28,103 bases of DNA from Bacteriovoracaceae bacterium UBA6261 (GCA_002440825.1 DJVH01000002.1:1-28103); one strand, 5' to 3'; shown: positions 1-7,609, counted from the first letter of the stretch. Numbers and translations: made by a program. Notes: generated from the letters alone by a model not told the origin.

Positions 1-652
1 GATCAAAAAAAAGAACGAGTCCACGCCCGGTATTAACGACGATTTCATATTCTTTGCTGTAATTTTCCGGGACGAGATTAATAGAATTAAAGTGAGACAC
101 TTCCAGAGTCGCTTCTCCCTTTTCACCGTAAGGAAGACTTTCGCCCGCAGGAAGCGCATTGCCTATTTTTTTTTCCAGCTCTGCCTGGATGTCAGCAAGC
201 CTCCATTTGTGAAGAATTTTGCCATTGGAAAGATCGATGGAAACGAGAACATCAAATTTAGTTTTCATTCCTTCATGCATTCTTATTTCGGACGAAAAAG
301 CGTAAACTCTTTCGCCCTTGCGATCTGTTTTCATTGTGTGATGGAGCGCAAGTGGAATGCGCCAAAGGAGCTGGTCATTGGCATCAATCATTTCGACTTC
401 ATTTTTTCCCGCTTGATCGAAATAGGACTCACTCAAAAAACGAACGACATTTCCATTTGGCAAAAACACACAGAGGCTGCCGGGCACTTCCTTGAGCACA
501 TTTAGTTTTGTATCATAAACGGTGCAGTCGATGACATAGGCGCGGGAATTCCATAGATAATCATTGTAAAAAGGAAGGAGAACTTTGTAGAAAAGCAAAA
601 CAAGGATGACCATCGCTGCTAGTGACGCTTTTAGAAAAAAAGACTTCTTCAT
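1..652 (-). CDS. Arylsulfotransferase (ASST)-like membrane-anchored protein, partial (3' end off window)
   Basis: Reading the minus strand from the ATG at 652 gives 217 codons without a stop to the window edge, so the C-terminal part is missing. Residues 1-28 form a short basic start and one hydrophobic segment (signal anchor or signal peptide). The remainder resembles the beta-propeller ASST family: an LPNGNVVRF strand near 64-72, a DANDQLLWR strand near 90-98, the HHTMK segment near 104-108 and the SHFNSINLV segment near 186-194, both typical of the family's active-site neighbourhood. Family members move sulfate between aryl donors and acceptors in the periplasm, but many homologues are uncharacterised. 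Family assignment is from motif appearance only. It is divergent from the gene at 796, and the palindrome at 681-700 lies upstream of both. Confidence 0.6.
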   Translation of the reverse strand, partial: MKKSFFLKASLAAMVILVLLFYKVLLPFYNDYLWNSRAYVIDCTVYDTKLNVLKEVPGSLCVFLPNGNVVRFLSESYFDQAGKNEVEMIDANDQLLWRIPLALHHTMKTDRKGERVYAFSSEIRMHEGMKTKFDVLVSIDLSNGKILHKWRLADIQAELEKKIGNALPAGESLPYGEKGEATLEVSHFNSINLVPENYSKEYEIVVNTGRGLVLFFD

Positions 653-680
653 TAGCTAATTCTAATGGATCTTCAAAGAA

Positions 681-700
681 ATTTATAGAGATCTATAAAT
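681..700. promoter_or_regulatory. Operator-like palindrome in a divergent intergenic region
   Basis: ATTTATAGA and TCTATAAAT are perfect 9-bp inverted arms separated by two bases (GA). The site lies 29 bp upstream of the minus-strand ASST-like gene and about 96 bp upstream of the plus-strand gene at 796, in the only sizeable gap between them. There is no U-run, so it is not an intrinsic terminator; the AT-rich dyad looks like a regulator binding site overlapping a promoter. The regulator is unknown. Confidence 0.4.
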
Positions 701-795
701 AAACAGAGAAAAAGCTGATTTAGGTCGTATTTTTGTCCCTGATCTTAATTTACCCTTTACTCAGATAGAACTCTTACGACACAAAGGAGAAGATT

Positions 796-1155
796 ATGTC
801 ATTCAATGCTCTCTGGCTCGATCACCAAAACGCTTATATTTACACATTCACTGTGGATGGTATCGAAGAAAAAAAATTAAAATCTCATGGCAACGAACAC
901 GACAAAAATAATATTCCTGATAAATTTTTTCATGAAATTGCCAATGAATTGAATGGTTCAAAAGAACTTTTCATCATGGGGCCTGGAGTGGCGAAAGATC
1001 AGTTCAAACACCATTGTGAAAATCACAAACACAACAATCTCGCTAAAGCGATTGTCGGTTTAAAAACGATGGAGTCTCATCCTTCAAAAGCAGAAATGCT
1101 TTCTAAGGCCAATGAGTTCTTCAGCAATTATCATATGTGGACTAAAAATTATTAA
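796..1155 (+). CDS. Small eRF1/pelota-like 'translational machinery' family protein
   Basis: A 119-residue cytosolic protein with no signal peptide or membrane segment. The N-terminus has the WLDHQNAYIYTF strand motif and the middle has LFIMGPGVAKDQFKHH, followed by an IVGLKTMESHPSKAE segment. This pattern (WLDH..A.., then GPG.AK..F..H, then .VG..TMDHPS) is familiar from short proteobacterial proteins annotated as translational machinery proteins, related in fold to the third domain of eRF1/pelota. Their biochemical role is not established. AAAGGAGA lies just upstream of the ATG and supports this start. A strong terminator directly follows, so it is probably a single-gene transcript. Confidence 0.6.
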   Translation: MSFNALWLDHQNAYIYTFTVDGIEEKKLKSHGNEHDKNNIPDKFFHEIANELNGSKELFIMGPGVAKDQFKHHCENHKHNNLAKAIVGLKTMESHPSKAEMLSKANEFFSNYHMWTKNY

Positions 1156-1166
1156 TAATGAAACCG

Positions 1167-1200
1167 GGCCGGATCAGATAAGATCCGGCCTTTCTTTTTT
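1167..1200 (+). terminator. Intrinsic terminator, overlapping the 3' end of manC
   Basis: GGCCGGATC (1167-1175) and GATCCGGCC (1182-1190) form a perfect 9-bp stem with a 6-base loop, followed by TTTCTTTTTT. It ends the gene at 796-1155. The stem and T-run also encode the last residues and the stop codon of the converging manC gene, so the two 3' ends share the same DNA. Confidence 0.85.
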
Positions 1201-2259
1201 GAGATGCTCGACGACTTTTTTGATTTCCTGAGCATCTTTCACAGGCGCCACCAGCACAACTTTATCATTAGCGACGACGATATGCTTATCCATATTGATC
1301 AGAGACACAAAACGATTCGGAGTAAAGACAACGTTGTCGGCCGAATTCAAGAAGAAAGACCCTTCCGCTTTTACAACTGTATTTCCGTGTGTTTCTTCGA
1401 CAACTGAAGAAAGCGCGTCCCACGACCCCATGTCATTCCAGTCAAAGTTAGCGGGAACAACCGACACGCGGGTTGATTTTTCCATGATCGCATAGTCGAT
1501 TGAATCGGAAGGAATGCGTTCGTACACTTTTTTCATTTCAGCGTCGTTGCCGACTGCTTTTTTCAGCTCTTCGAAATGTTCAAACATCTTCGGAGCATGT
1601 TTTTTGAATTCTTCAAGAAGAACACCAATCGGTGCGACAAACATTCCGGCATTCCAGAGATATTTTCCGCTCGCTACGTATTCCTTGGCGAGTTCAAAAT
1701 GCGGCTTCTCTTTAAAACGCGAAACTTTAAAGGCTTCGCCTTCAACCATCTCCCCTTTTTCAATATAGCCAAACCCGGTATGGGGAAAATGCGGAGTGAT
1801 TCCGATTGTTACGATATTCTGTTTGTTGTGCGCGTAGAATGCAGCTTTCTTAATCGTATTCTGAAACCCTTTGTGATTGAGAATGACGTGATCACTCGGA
1901 ACAATGGCAAGAACATCTTTTTCAGTCAGACCGCGTGCCAGCAGCGTCGCCAGCGACACCAGAATACAAGGTCCGGTATTTCTTCCGGAAGGTTCAAAAA
2001 TCATTCCGTCGCCTGCAATACGGCCTACTGAACTTCTTTTACAAAGCTCTTCCTGCTCTTTAACTGTGACGACATAACGATGATCTTTGGCGATAAAATT
2101 TTCAAAACGTTCATAAGTCTCTTCTAAAAGAGTTTTGGAGCTGATAAGCGTGAGGTATTGCTTTGGTTTTTTTTCAGTAGACTCGGGCCAGAAACGTGTT
2201 CCCTTTCCTCCCGCCATAACGAGAGCGTAGAGATTGAACAAACCGGTAAATGAACTCAT
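1174..2259 (-). CDS. manC: Mannose-1-phosphate guanylyltransferase
   Basis: This enzyme converts mannose-1-phosphate and GTP to GDP-mannose in the cytosol, the activated mannose donor for O-antigen, capsule or exopolysaccharide. The 361-residue protein has the nucleotide-binding signature GGKGTRFWP at residues 17-25, then EPSGRNTGP, VPSDHVI, the FKEKP segment, LWNAGMF and the FDWNDMGSW motif near the C-terminal third, all characteristic of the family. It lacks the C-terminal phosphomannose isomerase domain of bifunctional ManC/AlgA proteins (about 470 residues). Its ATG overlaps the TGA of the upstream SPOR gene (ATGA), so translation is probably coupled. The 3' end lies within the opposing terminator at 1167-1200. 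Confidence 0.92.
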   Translation of the reverse strand: MSSFTGLFNLYALVMAGGKGTRFWPESTEKKPKQYLTLISSKTLLEETYERFENFIAKDHRYVVTVKEQEELCKRSSVGRIAGDGMIFEPSGRNTGPCILVSLATLLARGLTEKDVLAIVPSDHVILNHKGFQNTIKKAAFYAHNKQNIVTIGITPHFPHTGFGYIEKGEMVEGEAFKVSRFKEKPHFELAKEYVASGKYLWNAGMFVAPIGVLLEEFKKHAPKMFEHFEELKKAVGNDAEMKKVYERIPSDSIDYAIMEKSTRVSVVPANFDWNDMGSWDALSSVVEETHGNTVVKAEGSFFLNSADNVVFTPNRFVSLINMDKHIVVANDKVVLVAPVKDAQEIKKVVEHLKKERPDLI

Positions 2260-2906
2260 GGCATTTTCACAATGGTATAGTCCTGACCGATAAAGAGCGT
2301 TTTTTCCTTCGCTATATAGGCGCGCGCTTCTTCATTTGTTCCGAAAGCGCCAAGGCTTACTCTATACCAAGTTCCTTTGCCTTTAATATCGATCTGGTTA
2401 ATGATGGGATCATAGCCTCTTGCTTTGAATCCTTCTGCGAAATCTTCCGCTTCTTTTAATGTGCGGTGACTTCCTAATTGAATCGTAAATTTTCCTGAAA
2501 GACCGTCTTTGGATTGTCCGCCGCCGTGTCCTGCTTTTGCTGGTTCAGTTGACATTGGCCCGTGACCTGCCGGAGCTGTGGCCGGAGCTTCACCATGAGC
2601 GTCCGCTGGAGCATCTCCGCCAAACTCGGCCGAAATTTTTTCCTGAAGTTTATGTTCGATATCGCTGGATTCAACAGTGTGTGATTCCGCATTCTTTTTA
2701 ATGCCTTCGAGTTCTTCCTCTTTCTTGGAAAGAAGTTCGACAACTTTTTTCTGATCTTCTTTCGTGATGCCCGCCATTTCCAGCGAATAGTTCTTTCCGA
2801 TCTTCACGCCCATCACAAATGACGTTATCGCAATCAGAATCATGAAAATGAAAATCAGCGCCACTTCTTTTTTTGCAAAGACATATAATTTTGTTTTTGA
2901 ATCCAT
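2256..2906 (-). CDS. Membrane-anchored SPOR-domain protein
   Basis: From the ATG at 2906 the protein has 216 residues. An upstream TTG at 2990 would extend it by 28 residues, but the ATG gives a normal inner-membrane protein: short cytoplasmic segment, one membrane helix (about residues 14-35), a charged coiled-coil-like stretch (DQKKVVELLSKKEEELE), an Ala/Pro/Gly/His-rich linker, and a C-terminal SPOR domain. The SPOR domain starts near GKFTIQLGSH and contains two beta-alpha repeats, including WYRVSLGAFGTNEEA. SPOR domains bind denuded glycan strands of septal peptidoglycan, so a division- or wall-associated role is likely. It overlaps manC by 4 bp. Domain assignment is strong; specific function unknown. 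Confidence 0.8.
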   Translation of the reverse strand: MDSKTKLYVFAKKEVALIFIFMILIAITSFVMGVKIGKNYSLEMAGITKEDQKKVVELLSKKEEELEGIKKNAESHTVESSDIEHKLQEKISAEFGGDAPADAHGEAPATAPAGHGPMSTEPAKAGHGGGQSKDGLSGKFTIQLGSHRTLKEAEDFAEGFKARGYDPIINQIDIKGKGTWYRVSLGAFGTNEEARAYIAKEKTLFIGQDYTIVKMP

Positions 2907-3066
2907 ACCCACAATTTTACTGGCGCTTTGCACTTTCTGCAAACAACTTTTTGACTGCGGTCCAAAGATAAAACCACTCTTTTCTCTCAACTAATCTTTT
3001 TTTGGTTTTTTTCTTTGGCAACGCGCCTGCAAAGCCTTCTTTCGTTCAACAAAAAGAGGAGTTCCT

Positions 3067-3264
3067 ATGAATTTGAAGAAACCATCATTTTTGAAAAAAA
3101 CACTGAAAAACCAGAGGGGCCAGGGAGTCATGGAGTACGTCATTGTCACCAGCCTGGTGGGCATCGTCTGTATTACTGCTGTGAAAGGCTTCGGTGGAGT
3201 TGTTAAAAAACGAGTCGAAAACATGAAAGAAGAAATTTCCGAAAATATTGAATTAAGAAAATAA
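3067..3264 (+). CDS. flp: Flp-type pilin (Tad pilus major subunit)
   Basis: A 65-residue prepilin. After a basic leader the sequence RGQGVMEYV carries the Flp processing signature: cleavage after Gly18, with Glu at mature position 5 and Tyr at 6 (G/XXXXEY). This is followed by a hydrophobic helix (VIVTSLVGIVCITAVKGFGG) and a charged C-terminus. Flp subunits polymerise into thin adhesive pili after cleavage by a TadV/CpaA peptidase, which is not in this window. AGAGGAG upstream of the ATG is a good ribosome binding site. Secretin and CpaF ATPase genes downstream confirm the context. A terminator-like hairpin at 3324-3350 may favour transcription of this gene alone. Confidence 0.85.
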   Translation: MNLKKPSFLKKTLKNQRGQGVMEYVIVTSLVGIVCITAVKGFGGVVKKRVENMKEEISENIELRK

Positions 3265-3277
3265 AAGCGGCCGTTTT

Positions 3278-4036
3278 ATGGATATTCTTACCTACCTCCT
3301 TGCCTTGTCCATCACAGTTCTCTCGGTCGTGAAAACGACCGGGCTTTTTTATGAATCGGATAGAAAGCTGGGAAAAATTCAAAAAACATTTATCGAGAAG
3401 ACCCAAGCTCTTCACAACAATCAAAAAGGAAACATTACCTTTGTCGCCCTCTGCCTGGTTCTGATTATTTCGGCGATGCTTTATTTTTACGTCAACAAAA
3501 TGAGTATCGAATACAAAGAAGCCGTCTACCGCAAAGATTCCTATCTCTGCTTTCGTTTTCTCAATGAAAAAAGCAAAGACTACATAAAGGAAATGGCCAA
3601 GTTCAACCTGGCCTTGCGGGCGGCCTTTGCAGCAAGAAATACAATCGTCAATGGAGTGTCCGGAGAAGTGGCCTTCAAAGCATTAACCTACTCAAGAAAT
3701 ATCAGGCACTACTATTACTTAAAGCAATTTGCGAAGAATAACCGCTGCGGTTCAACAGATTCGCTGTCCTATCTTAAAAATCTTCCCTTCCTGACTTCGT
3801 CCACCGGAGCGCTGGAAACCAATATCGATGAAACGACTCAAGTGAGGCAAATGCAATGGACCAACACTATATACAAAATTCCAAAGGCCATAAGAAAAAA
3901 GAATTCATTTTGTCTCAAAACAACGTTTCAGATGAAAAACGCCTTTTTTCCGGATTTAAAAATGAACTCAGAAGAAATTCCCGCCGGGGGCATGCCTTTT
4001 TTGAAATGCTTCTCTGGAGCGCCATCCTCATCGTAA
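3278..4036 (+). CDS. TadG/TadE-like pseudopilin membrane protein
   Basis: A 252-residue protein of uncertain start. Residues 3-25 are hydrophobic, then a basic stretch leads to NNQKGNITFVALCLVLIIS, which looks like a type IV pilin-like cleavage site (after Gly51) and membrane helix, although the usual Glu at +5 is replaced by Val. The rest is an extracytoplasmic domain with several Cys. This architecture and its place after flp suggest a Tad minor pseudopilin. The first ~25 codons coincide with the terminator-like hairpin at 3324-3350, and no strong ribosome binding site precedes 3278, so the true start may be downstream. Its last 181 bp overlap the next gene in another frame. Function is inferred from context and topology. 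Confidence 0.6.
   Translation: MDILTYLLALSITVLSVVKTTGLFYESDRKLGKIQKTFIEKTQALHNNQKGNITFVALCLVLIISAMLYFYVNKMSIEYKEAVYRKDSYLCFRFLNEKSKDYIKEMAKFNLALRAAFAARNTIVNGVSGEVAFKALTYSRNIRHYYYLKQFAKNNRCGSTDSLSYLKNLPFLTSSTGALETNIDETTQVRQMQWTNTIYKIPKAIRKKNSFCLKTTFQMKNAFFPDLKMNSEEIPAGGMPFLKCFSGAPSSS
3324..3350 (+). terminator. Intrinsic terminator after flp, inside the next ORF
   Basis: CGGTCGT (3324-3330) and ACGACCG (3335-3341) pair around a GAAA tetraloop, followed by GGCTTTTTT. It sits 60 bases after the flp stop. It is within codons 16-24 of the ORF starting at 3278, so it could act as an attenuator giving excess pilin mRNA, or indicate that the annotated start of the next gene is too far upstream. Confidence 0.6.
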
Positions 4037-4128
4037 TCGCCGCGGGTTTTTTACACATCCATAAAACATACAAAAAAAAGCATGAAAAATTACAAACGGA
4101 GTTTAGTTATGACTGGAACCATATTTGA
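3856..4128 (+). CDS. TadE-like pseudopilin, overlapping the previous gene out of frame
   Basis: A 90-residue product. Its C-terminal half has a convincing pseudopilin motif, RRGHAFFEMLL: predicted cleavage after Gly45, Glu at mature +5, then a hydrophobic helix (LLWSAILIVIAAGFLHI) and a short basic/acidic tail. This is the TadE/TadF signature (GQAFFE-like). The first ~60 codons lie inside the 3' end of the preceding gene in another frame, so the true start is uncertain; a TTG at 3910 would leave an 18-residue shorter leader. Either the two genes truly overlap or the upstream gene reads on beyond its functional end. Placed in the Tad operon by motif and position. Confidence 0.55.
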   Translation: MDQHYIQNSKGHKKKEFILSQNNVSDEKRLFSGFKNELRRNSRRGHAFFEMLLWSAILIVIAAGFLHIHKTYKKKHEKLQTEFSYDWNHI

Positions 4129-4600
4129 AGAATTGAAGAAAAACGACCTTAACAAGAAAAAAGAAAAACTGAAATTTTTTACAGCTGTGCTTCTAACCAA
4201 TTGTCTCGTGGCCCTCTCCTCCTGGTCGCTCTTTGCGGATTCCCCTTCTGAAAACGTCGCCAGATCCCCGCAGAAGCTTTTGCATCCTCATCACAAGATG
4301 ATTATTGCCCCTCTGACAGTTCTGGCGGAAACAAGCCCCCTGGCAAGCGAGACCCCGGTCACTCTGATGAGCAAAAATAAAAAGATTTTGATCCAAAAAG
4401 CGTACCTGCATGAAGAAGTACACCCTAAAAATGGCGAAGAACTGGGCACGACCCGTTTCAAAATTGAAATACCGGAAGAAGAGGTATTGAAACTAAGCGA
4501 AGATCTTCTCGATCCTATGTTAGCTATCCCGGAAGTTAAACAAAACCGTCCGGGAAAGGCGGTCACAAAAAGGATCTCGAAGTATGAAATGGTGTTTTAA
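4109..4600 (+). CDS. Exported or membrane-anchored Tad-operon protein, possibly CpaB/RcpC-like
   Basis: I prefer the ATG at 4109, which has CGGAG eight bases upstream, over the in-frame ATG at 4082. The 163-residue product has a lysine-rich N-terminus, one hydrophobic segment (FFTAVLLTNCLVALSSWSLFA) ending in a plausible signal-peptidase site, then a soluble domain. Order in the operon (just before the secretin region) and the C-terminal pattern ILIQKAYLHEEV ... TRFKIEIPEEEVLKLSEDL ... PMLAIP loosely recall the end of CpaB/RcpC proteins, but the protein is much shorter than a full CpaB and the SAF domain is not evident. It overlaps its neighbours by 20 bp (upstream) and 17 bp (downstream). 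Specific role unknown. Confidence 0.5.
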   Translation: MTGTIFEELKKNDLNKKKEKLKFFTAVLLTNCLVALSSWSLFADSPSENVARSPQKLLHPHHKMIIAPLTVLAETSPLASETPVTLMSKNKKILIQKAYLHEEVHPKNGEELGTTRFKIEIPEEEVLKLSEDLLDPMLAIPEVKQNRPGKAVTKRISKYEMVF

Positions 4601-4925
4601 CGTATGCCTGGCTGCCCTGATACTCCTTACCAATAAAGAAGTGAGTGCCCGTGATGTCGTTCTGGTTGAAAGCCAGGCCGGACTTGAATCAGGGCTCATG
4701 GTTAAAAAAATCCTGATGGGAAAGTTTCAATTCCCCGAAAAATTAATCCGTCTCCGCATCACCAATTCAAGCTGCGAAAAAAACAGTGAGGCCATTGTTC
4801 ATCTCTGCCTTTTGGCCTCTGGCGATCTTCAGGTAATGAAAATGAACGAATATGTGGTGAAAAATTCTTTCGGGATTTTTATGAACGGACAAAGAGAAGA
4901 GAAGAAAGGAGGGAGCAATGAATAG
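4584..4925 (+). CDS. Small periplasmic protein of the Tad operon, unknown function
   Basis: A 113-residue protein with a typical signal peptide (MKWCFNVCLAALILLTNKEVSA, likely cleaved after ALA-like VSA near residue 22). The mature part contains two Cys (SSCEK and HLCLL) that could form a disulfide, and a basic, glycine-containing C-terminal tail. The start lies inside the end of the preceding gene and the stop overlaps the start of the secretin ORF, consistent with a polycistronic unit. No family recognised; by position it may be a secretin partner, but that is inference only. Confidence 0.55.
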   Translation: MKWCFNVCLAALILLTNKEVSARDVVLVESQAGLESGLMVKKILMGKFQFPEKLIRLRITNSSCEKNSEAIVHLCLLASGDLQVMKMNEYVVKNSFGIFMNGQREEKKGGSNE

Positions 4926-6516
4926 CTTAAAACAAAAAAGCCGTCCGATTTCAACACCGGACGGCCTTTATCAATTCGATAAACTTAAAACTTATTTTGA
5001 AGCTGGTGCTGCGTGGATAGCAAACTTAGGTGTTGTCCCTTTGTTTTTATTTGCTGCCTTTCTCTTCGCGCCTGCATTTTTCTTCTTATTTGCTCTTTTA
5101 TTATTTGTAACACATGTTCTAGAAACCATTCGACAACTCCTATTCAGATATAGATCCAACAAATCGCGTTTTATGAACTTTAAGCCCTCTTTTTTACCTA
5201 GCAAAAGCCTATGTGTCAAAACGTTTTTACCGATCCTCGCGGGAAACTTTATGTTGGCTTGCGCCATTTTAGCTCCTTTTCCCCTGAAAGCGGAAGTGAC
5301 TCGCCATAATCTGATTCTCGCCCGCGGACAATCCACGGAAATCTCTCTTCCGGGACTCACGCGCTTTTCAGTCGGTAACCGCGAGGTCCTGAAGTATCAG
5401 TTTAATGAAAAAACCAAAAAAATGATGATTCGCGGGGCCCAGTTAGGTCACGCTGAAGTGCTGGTCTGGCAAAAAGATCAAAATGAAAGCGAAGCCTGGG
5501 ATATTTTTGTTATTTCCAAAAATCAGGAGGCCAAATTTCTTCATCTGGCCGAACTCGCCACATCTCTTGGACTTGATTCTGAAATCCTGATTCCCCACAT
5601 CCGCGTGTTCGGAAAAATTAAAACGATTAAACAATATCTGGATTACAAAAAAATGCAGGACCTGAACAAAGAAGCGGTTCTGGATGAAGTCACTCTCGAA
5701 CCTACACTTTCTTCTAAAATCATCGCAGAAGTTTATTCTGCTTTTTTTGACGAATACAAAGAAAGCATCCGCTGTTCTGTGGAGTTTTCAGACATCACTT
5801 GCAGCTATCCTGAAAACGAAGCCCCGGGTGAAACTCTGAAAAAGTATCTCTCAGAAAAATACAAAGTCACTCTTGTGCAAAAGAACAATCAGCAGTTCAG
5901 AAAAAATTATCAGTTGAAATTAAAATTGATTCAACTCGAACAGATGGATGGTGAAGATCTGCGGCTGGGTCTGGAGCAAATGAGCGGAAGCCTCGCTGAA
6001 TTTATGCATATTCCACTGGAGAAAATCATCCAGAAAAATCAGGTGCTGCTCGCTCAGAAAAATGTGCGGATGAATACTCTGGCCGAACCGCAGGCCTTGA
6101 TCCGTCCGCTGTCACCGGCAGATATTCAAATCGGCGCAGACATTCCTTTCAAGAATGTGAACAGCAACAATGTCGCAAGTACCGACTGGAAATTTGCCGG
6201 ACTCAAAGTTCACGTCGCTCTGGAAAACCTCGGAGATAAATTAAAAATCAACTATGAAACTGAACTCACCCAACCTTCTACCGACAGCTCGGGCATGACC
6301 AGCATCGGCGGCAACAAAGAAAAGTCTTCGGTTGTGATTGATTTGAAAAAACCGGTGAAAATTTTTCAGCTCTCGCTGAAAACCGAAGGGAAATCGACAG
6401 ACAAACTGCCTTTTCTCAATGCCATTCCGTTATTGGGAGAACTGTTCAAGTCCAAAAGCAATCAAAGCAATTATAAAACAATCACCGGCATAATTGAGGT
6501 CGAAGAACATGAATAA
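4918..6516 (+). CDS. cpaC: CpaC/RcpA-type secretin of the Tad pilus, with unusual N-terminal membrane region
   Basis: This is the outer-membrane channel subunit through which the Flp pilus leaves the cell. A CpaC N-terminal domain is visible at about residues 130-200 (ARGQSTEISLPG, FSVGNREVLKY, MMIRGAQLGHAEVLVW), and the C-terminal part reads as a secretin core ending in LPFLNAIPLLGELFKS, the canonical final secretin motif. The 532-residue ORF begins at an ATG with a very strong site (AAGGAGGGAGC). However, residues 36-66 form a long hydrophobic hairpin and a second signal-peptide-like segment follows at about 98-125, ending in PLKAEV. A start at 5173 (Met86) would give a conventional secretin but has no evident Shine-Dalgarno. 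A terminator-like hairpin lies in codons 8-18. Confidence 0.8.
   Translation: MNSLKQKSRPISTPDGLYQFDKLKTYFEAGAAWIANLGVVPLFLFAAFLFAPAFFFLFALLLFVTHVLETIRQLLFRYRSNKSRFMNFKPSFLPSKSLCVKTFLPILAGNFMLACAILAPFPLKAEVTRHNLILARGQSTEISLPGLTRFSVGNREVLKYQFNEKTKKMMIRGAQLGHAEVLVWQKDQNESEAWDIFVISKNQEAKFLHLAELATSLGLDSEILIPHIRVFGKIKTIKQYLDYKKMQDLNKEAVLDEVTLEPTLSSKIIAEVYSAFFDEYKESIRCSVEFSDITCSYPENEAPGETLKKYLSEKYKVTLVQKNNQQFRKNYQLKLKLIQLEQMDGEDLRLGLEQMSGSLAEFMHIPLEKIIQKNQVLLAQKNVRMNTLAEPQALIRPLSPADIQIGADIPFKNVNSNNVASTDWKFAGLKVHVALENLGDKLKINYETELTQPSTDSSGMTSIGGNKEKSSVVIDLKKPVKIFQLSLKTEGKSTDKLPFLNAIPLLGELFKSKSNQSNYKTITGIIEVEEHE
4940..4969 (+). terminator. Terminator-like hairpin inside the 5' end of the secretin ORF
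   Basis: GCCGTCCG (4940-4947) and CGGACGGC (4958-4965) form a perfect 8-bp stem with a 10-base loop, preceded by six A and followed by CTTTAT. It lies 15 bases after the stop of the 4584 gene, where a terminator for that gene would be expected, yet within the first codons of the secretin ORF. The U-tract is short, so partial termination (attenuation) is more likely than a full stop. Confidence 0.5.
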
Positions 6517-7609
6517 CAATCTTTTTGAAACTTACCGCGATGATATCCTCACTCTTTTTAAAGTGCAGTTCAGAAAACTTTCGGCAAAAAACCTGAATCT
6601 CACTTTCAAGGAAGTTTTGCAGGCAACTTACGAAGAGCTCGGGATGGTTCAAACAGGATCACCCGATGTTCAGTTCTTGCAGGAGTGGTTTTTAAAAATC
6701 AATACTCTTGGATTTATTTATTCTCTGGCCGTCGATTCTGAAATGAACGAAATCATTTTTCATTCAAACAAAAAAGCGCAACTGATTTATCCCGATGCCC
6801 GGGAAGACAGAAGCATCGACGATTTATCTGTAGAGGATTATCAGCTGAGTCTGGAAATCCTAGCTTTGAGAAATAATATTTCCTGGAATTATGCTGATCC
6901 CTTCGCTTCCTTTTCGCTCAAGATGAATGGTTTTGATTTCAGAGTGACTCTTATTCATTATTCAACTTCTGCCAGCAGAATGAGCAAAATTTTTCTACGC
7001 CTGATGAAATCGGATGAACCAACTCTTTCTCTTTTCAATCTGGGTGATGAAGAATCTTTAGTTCGCTCACTAGTGCAGGAAAAAAAGAATATTCTGGTTT
7101 CCGGAAGTACAGGATCAGGAAAAACCACATTCATCCGCGCACTCCTGAAAGAAACAGATCAGAGCGAGCATATTATTATCCTGGAAGACACGCATGAAAT
7201 TCTGCCGACCTCTTCAAATCAAACGTCGCTTCTTTCCCAGCAGGACATGCAGAAAAAATCGTTAAAGGATTATTGCGCTTACGCGCTTCGAATGAGTCCT
7301 GACCGGTTAATCGTCGGTGAAATGCGATCCACGGAAGTTGTGCCCTTTATGCTGGCCATGAATACAGGTCACAAAGGGTTGATGAGCACTATTCACGCCA
7401 ATTCCTGTGTCGATGCCGTTTCAAGAATTGCGCTGCTCTTTTCGCTTTATTCTGAAAATAAGGAAATTGATTTTGGCCTGATTACCAAGCTTGCCTGTCG
7501 AAACATTGATTATGTCGTTCACATGGAAAATAAAAAAATAAAGGAAATTGCCCGGATCTTAGGATCCGAGCAGGAAAATATTTTTTATGAAACTGTTTTT
7601 ATCGCTTAA
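6509..7609 (+). CDS. cpaF: CpaF/TadA-type pilus assembly ATPase
   Basis: A cytoplasmic secretion ATPase of the VirB11/CpaF class that powers Flp pilus assembly. From the ATG at 6509 (GAGG nine bases upstream; an in-frame TTG at 6494 is less likely) it has 366 residues. Walker A GSTGSGKTT is at 199-207, the LEDTHE Asp-box at 225-230, Walker B region LIVGEMR at 267-273 and the STIHANS His-box at 293-299. The usual VGEVRG is VGEMRS here. The start overlaps the secretin stop by 8 bp. Its TAA overlaps the TAA of the converging lysC gene in the 4-bp sequence TTAA, with no terminator between them. The membrane partner (TadB/C) is not next to it but at 10521-11453. Confidence 0.88.
   Translation: MNNNLFETYRDDILTLFKVQFRKLSAKNLNLTFKEVLQATYEELGMVQTGSPDVQFLQEWFLKINTLGFIYSLAVDSEMNEIIFHSNKKAQLIYPDAREDRSIDDLSVEDYQLSLEILALRNNISWNYADPFASFSLKMNGFDFRVTLIHYSTSASRMSKIFLRLMKSDEPTLSLFNLGDEESLVRSLVQEKKNILVSGSTGSGKTTFIRALLKETDQSEHIIILEDTHEILPTSSNQTSLLSQQDMQKKSLKDYCAYALRMSPDRLIVGEMRSTEVVPFMLAMNTGHKGLMSTIHANSCVDAVSRIALLFSLYSENKEIDFGLITKLACRNIDYVVHMENKKIKEIARILGSEQENIFYETVFIA

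Noticed and set aside
92..505. Plus-strand ORF of 137 codons at the left edge
   Set aside because: It is antisense to the minus-strand ASST-like frame, which has a signal anchor, family-like motifs and a sensible start; the plus-strand product has no recognisable features.
2906..2990. TTG-initiated 28-residue extension of the SPOR protein
   Set aside because: The ATG at 2906 places the membrane anchor at the usual distance from the N-terminus; the extension adds nothing recognisable.
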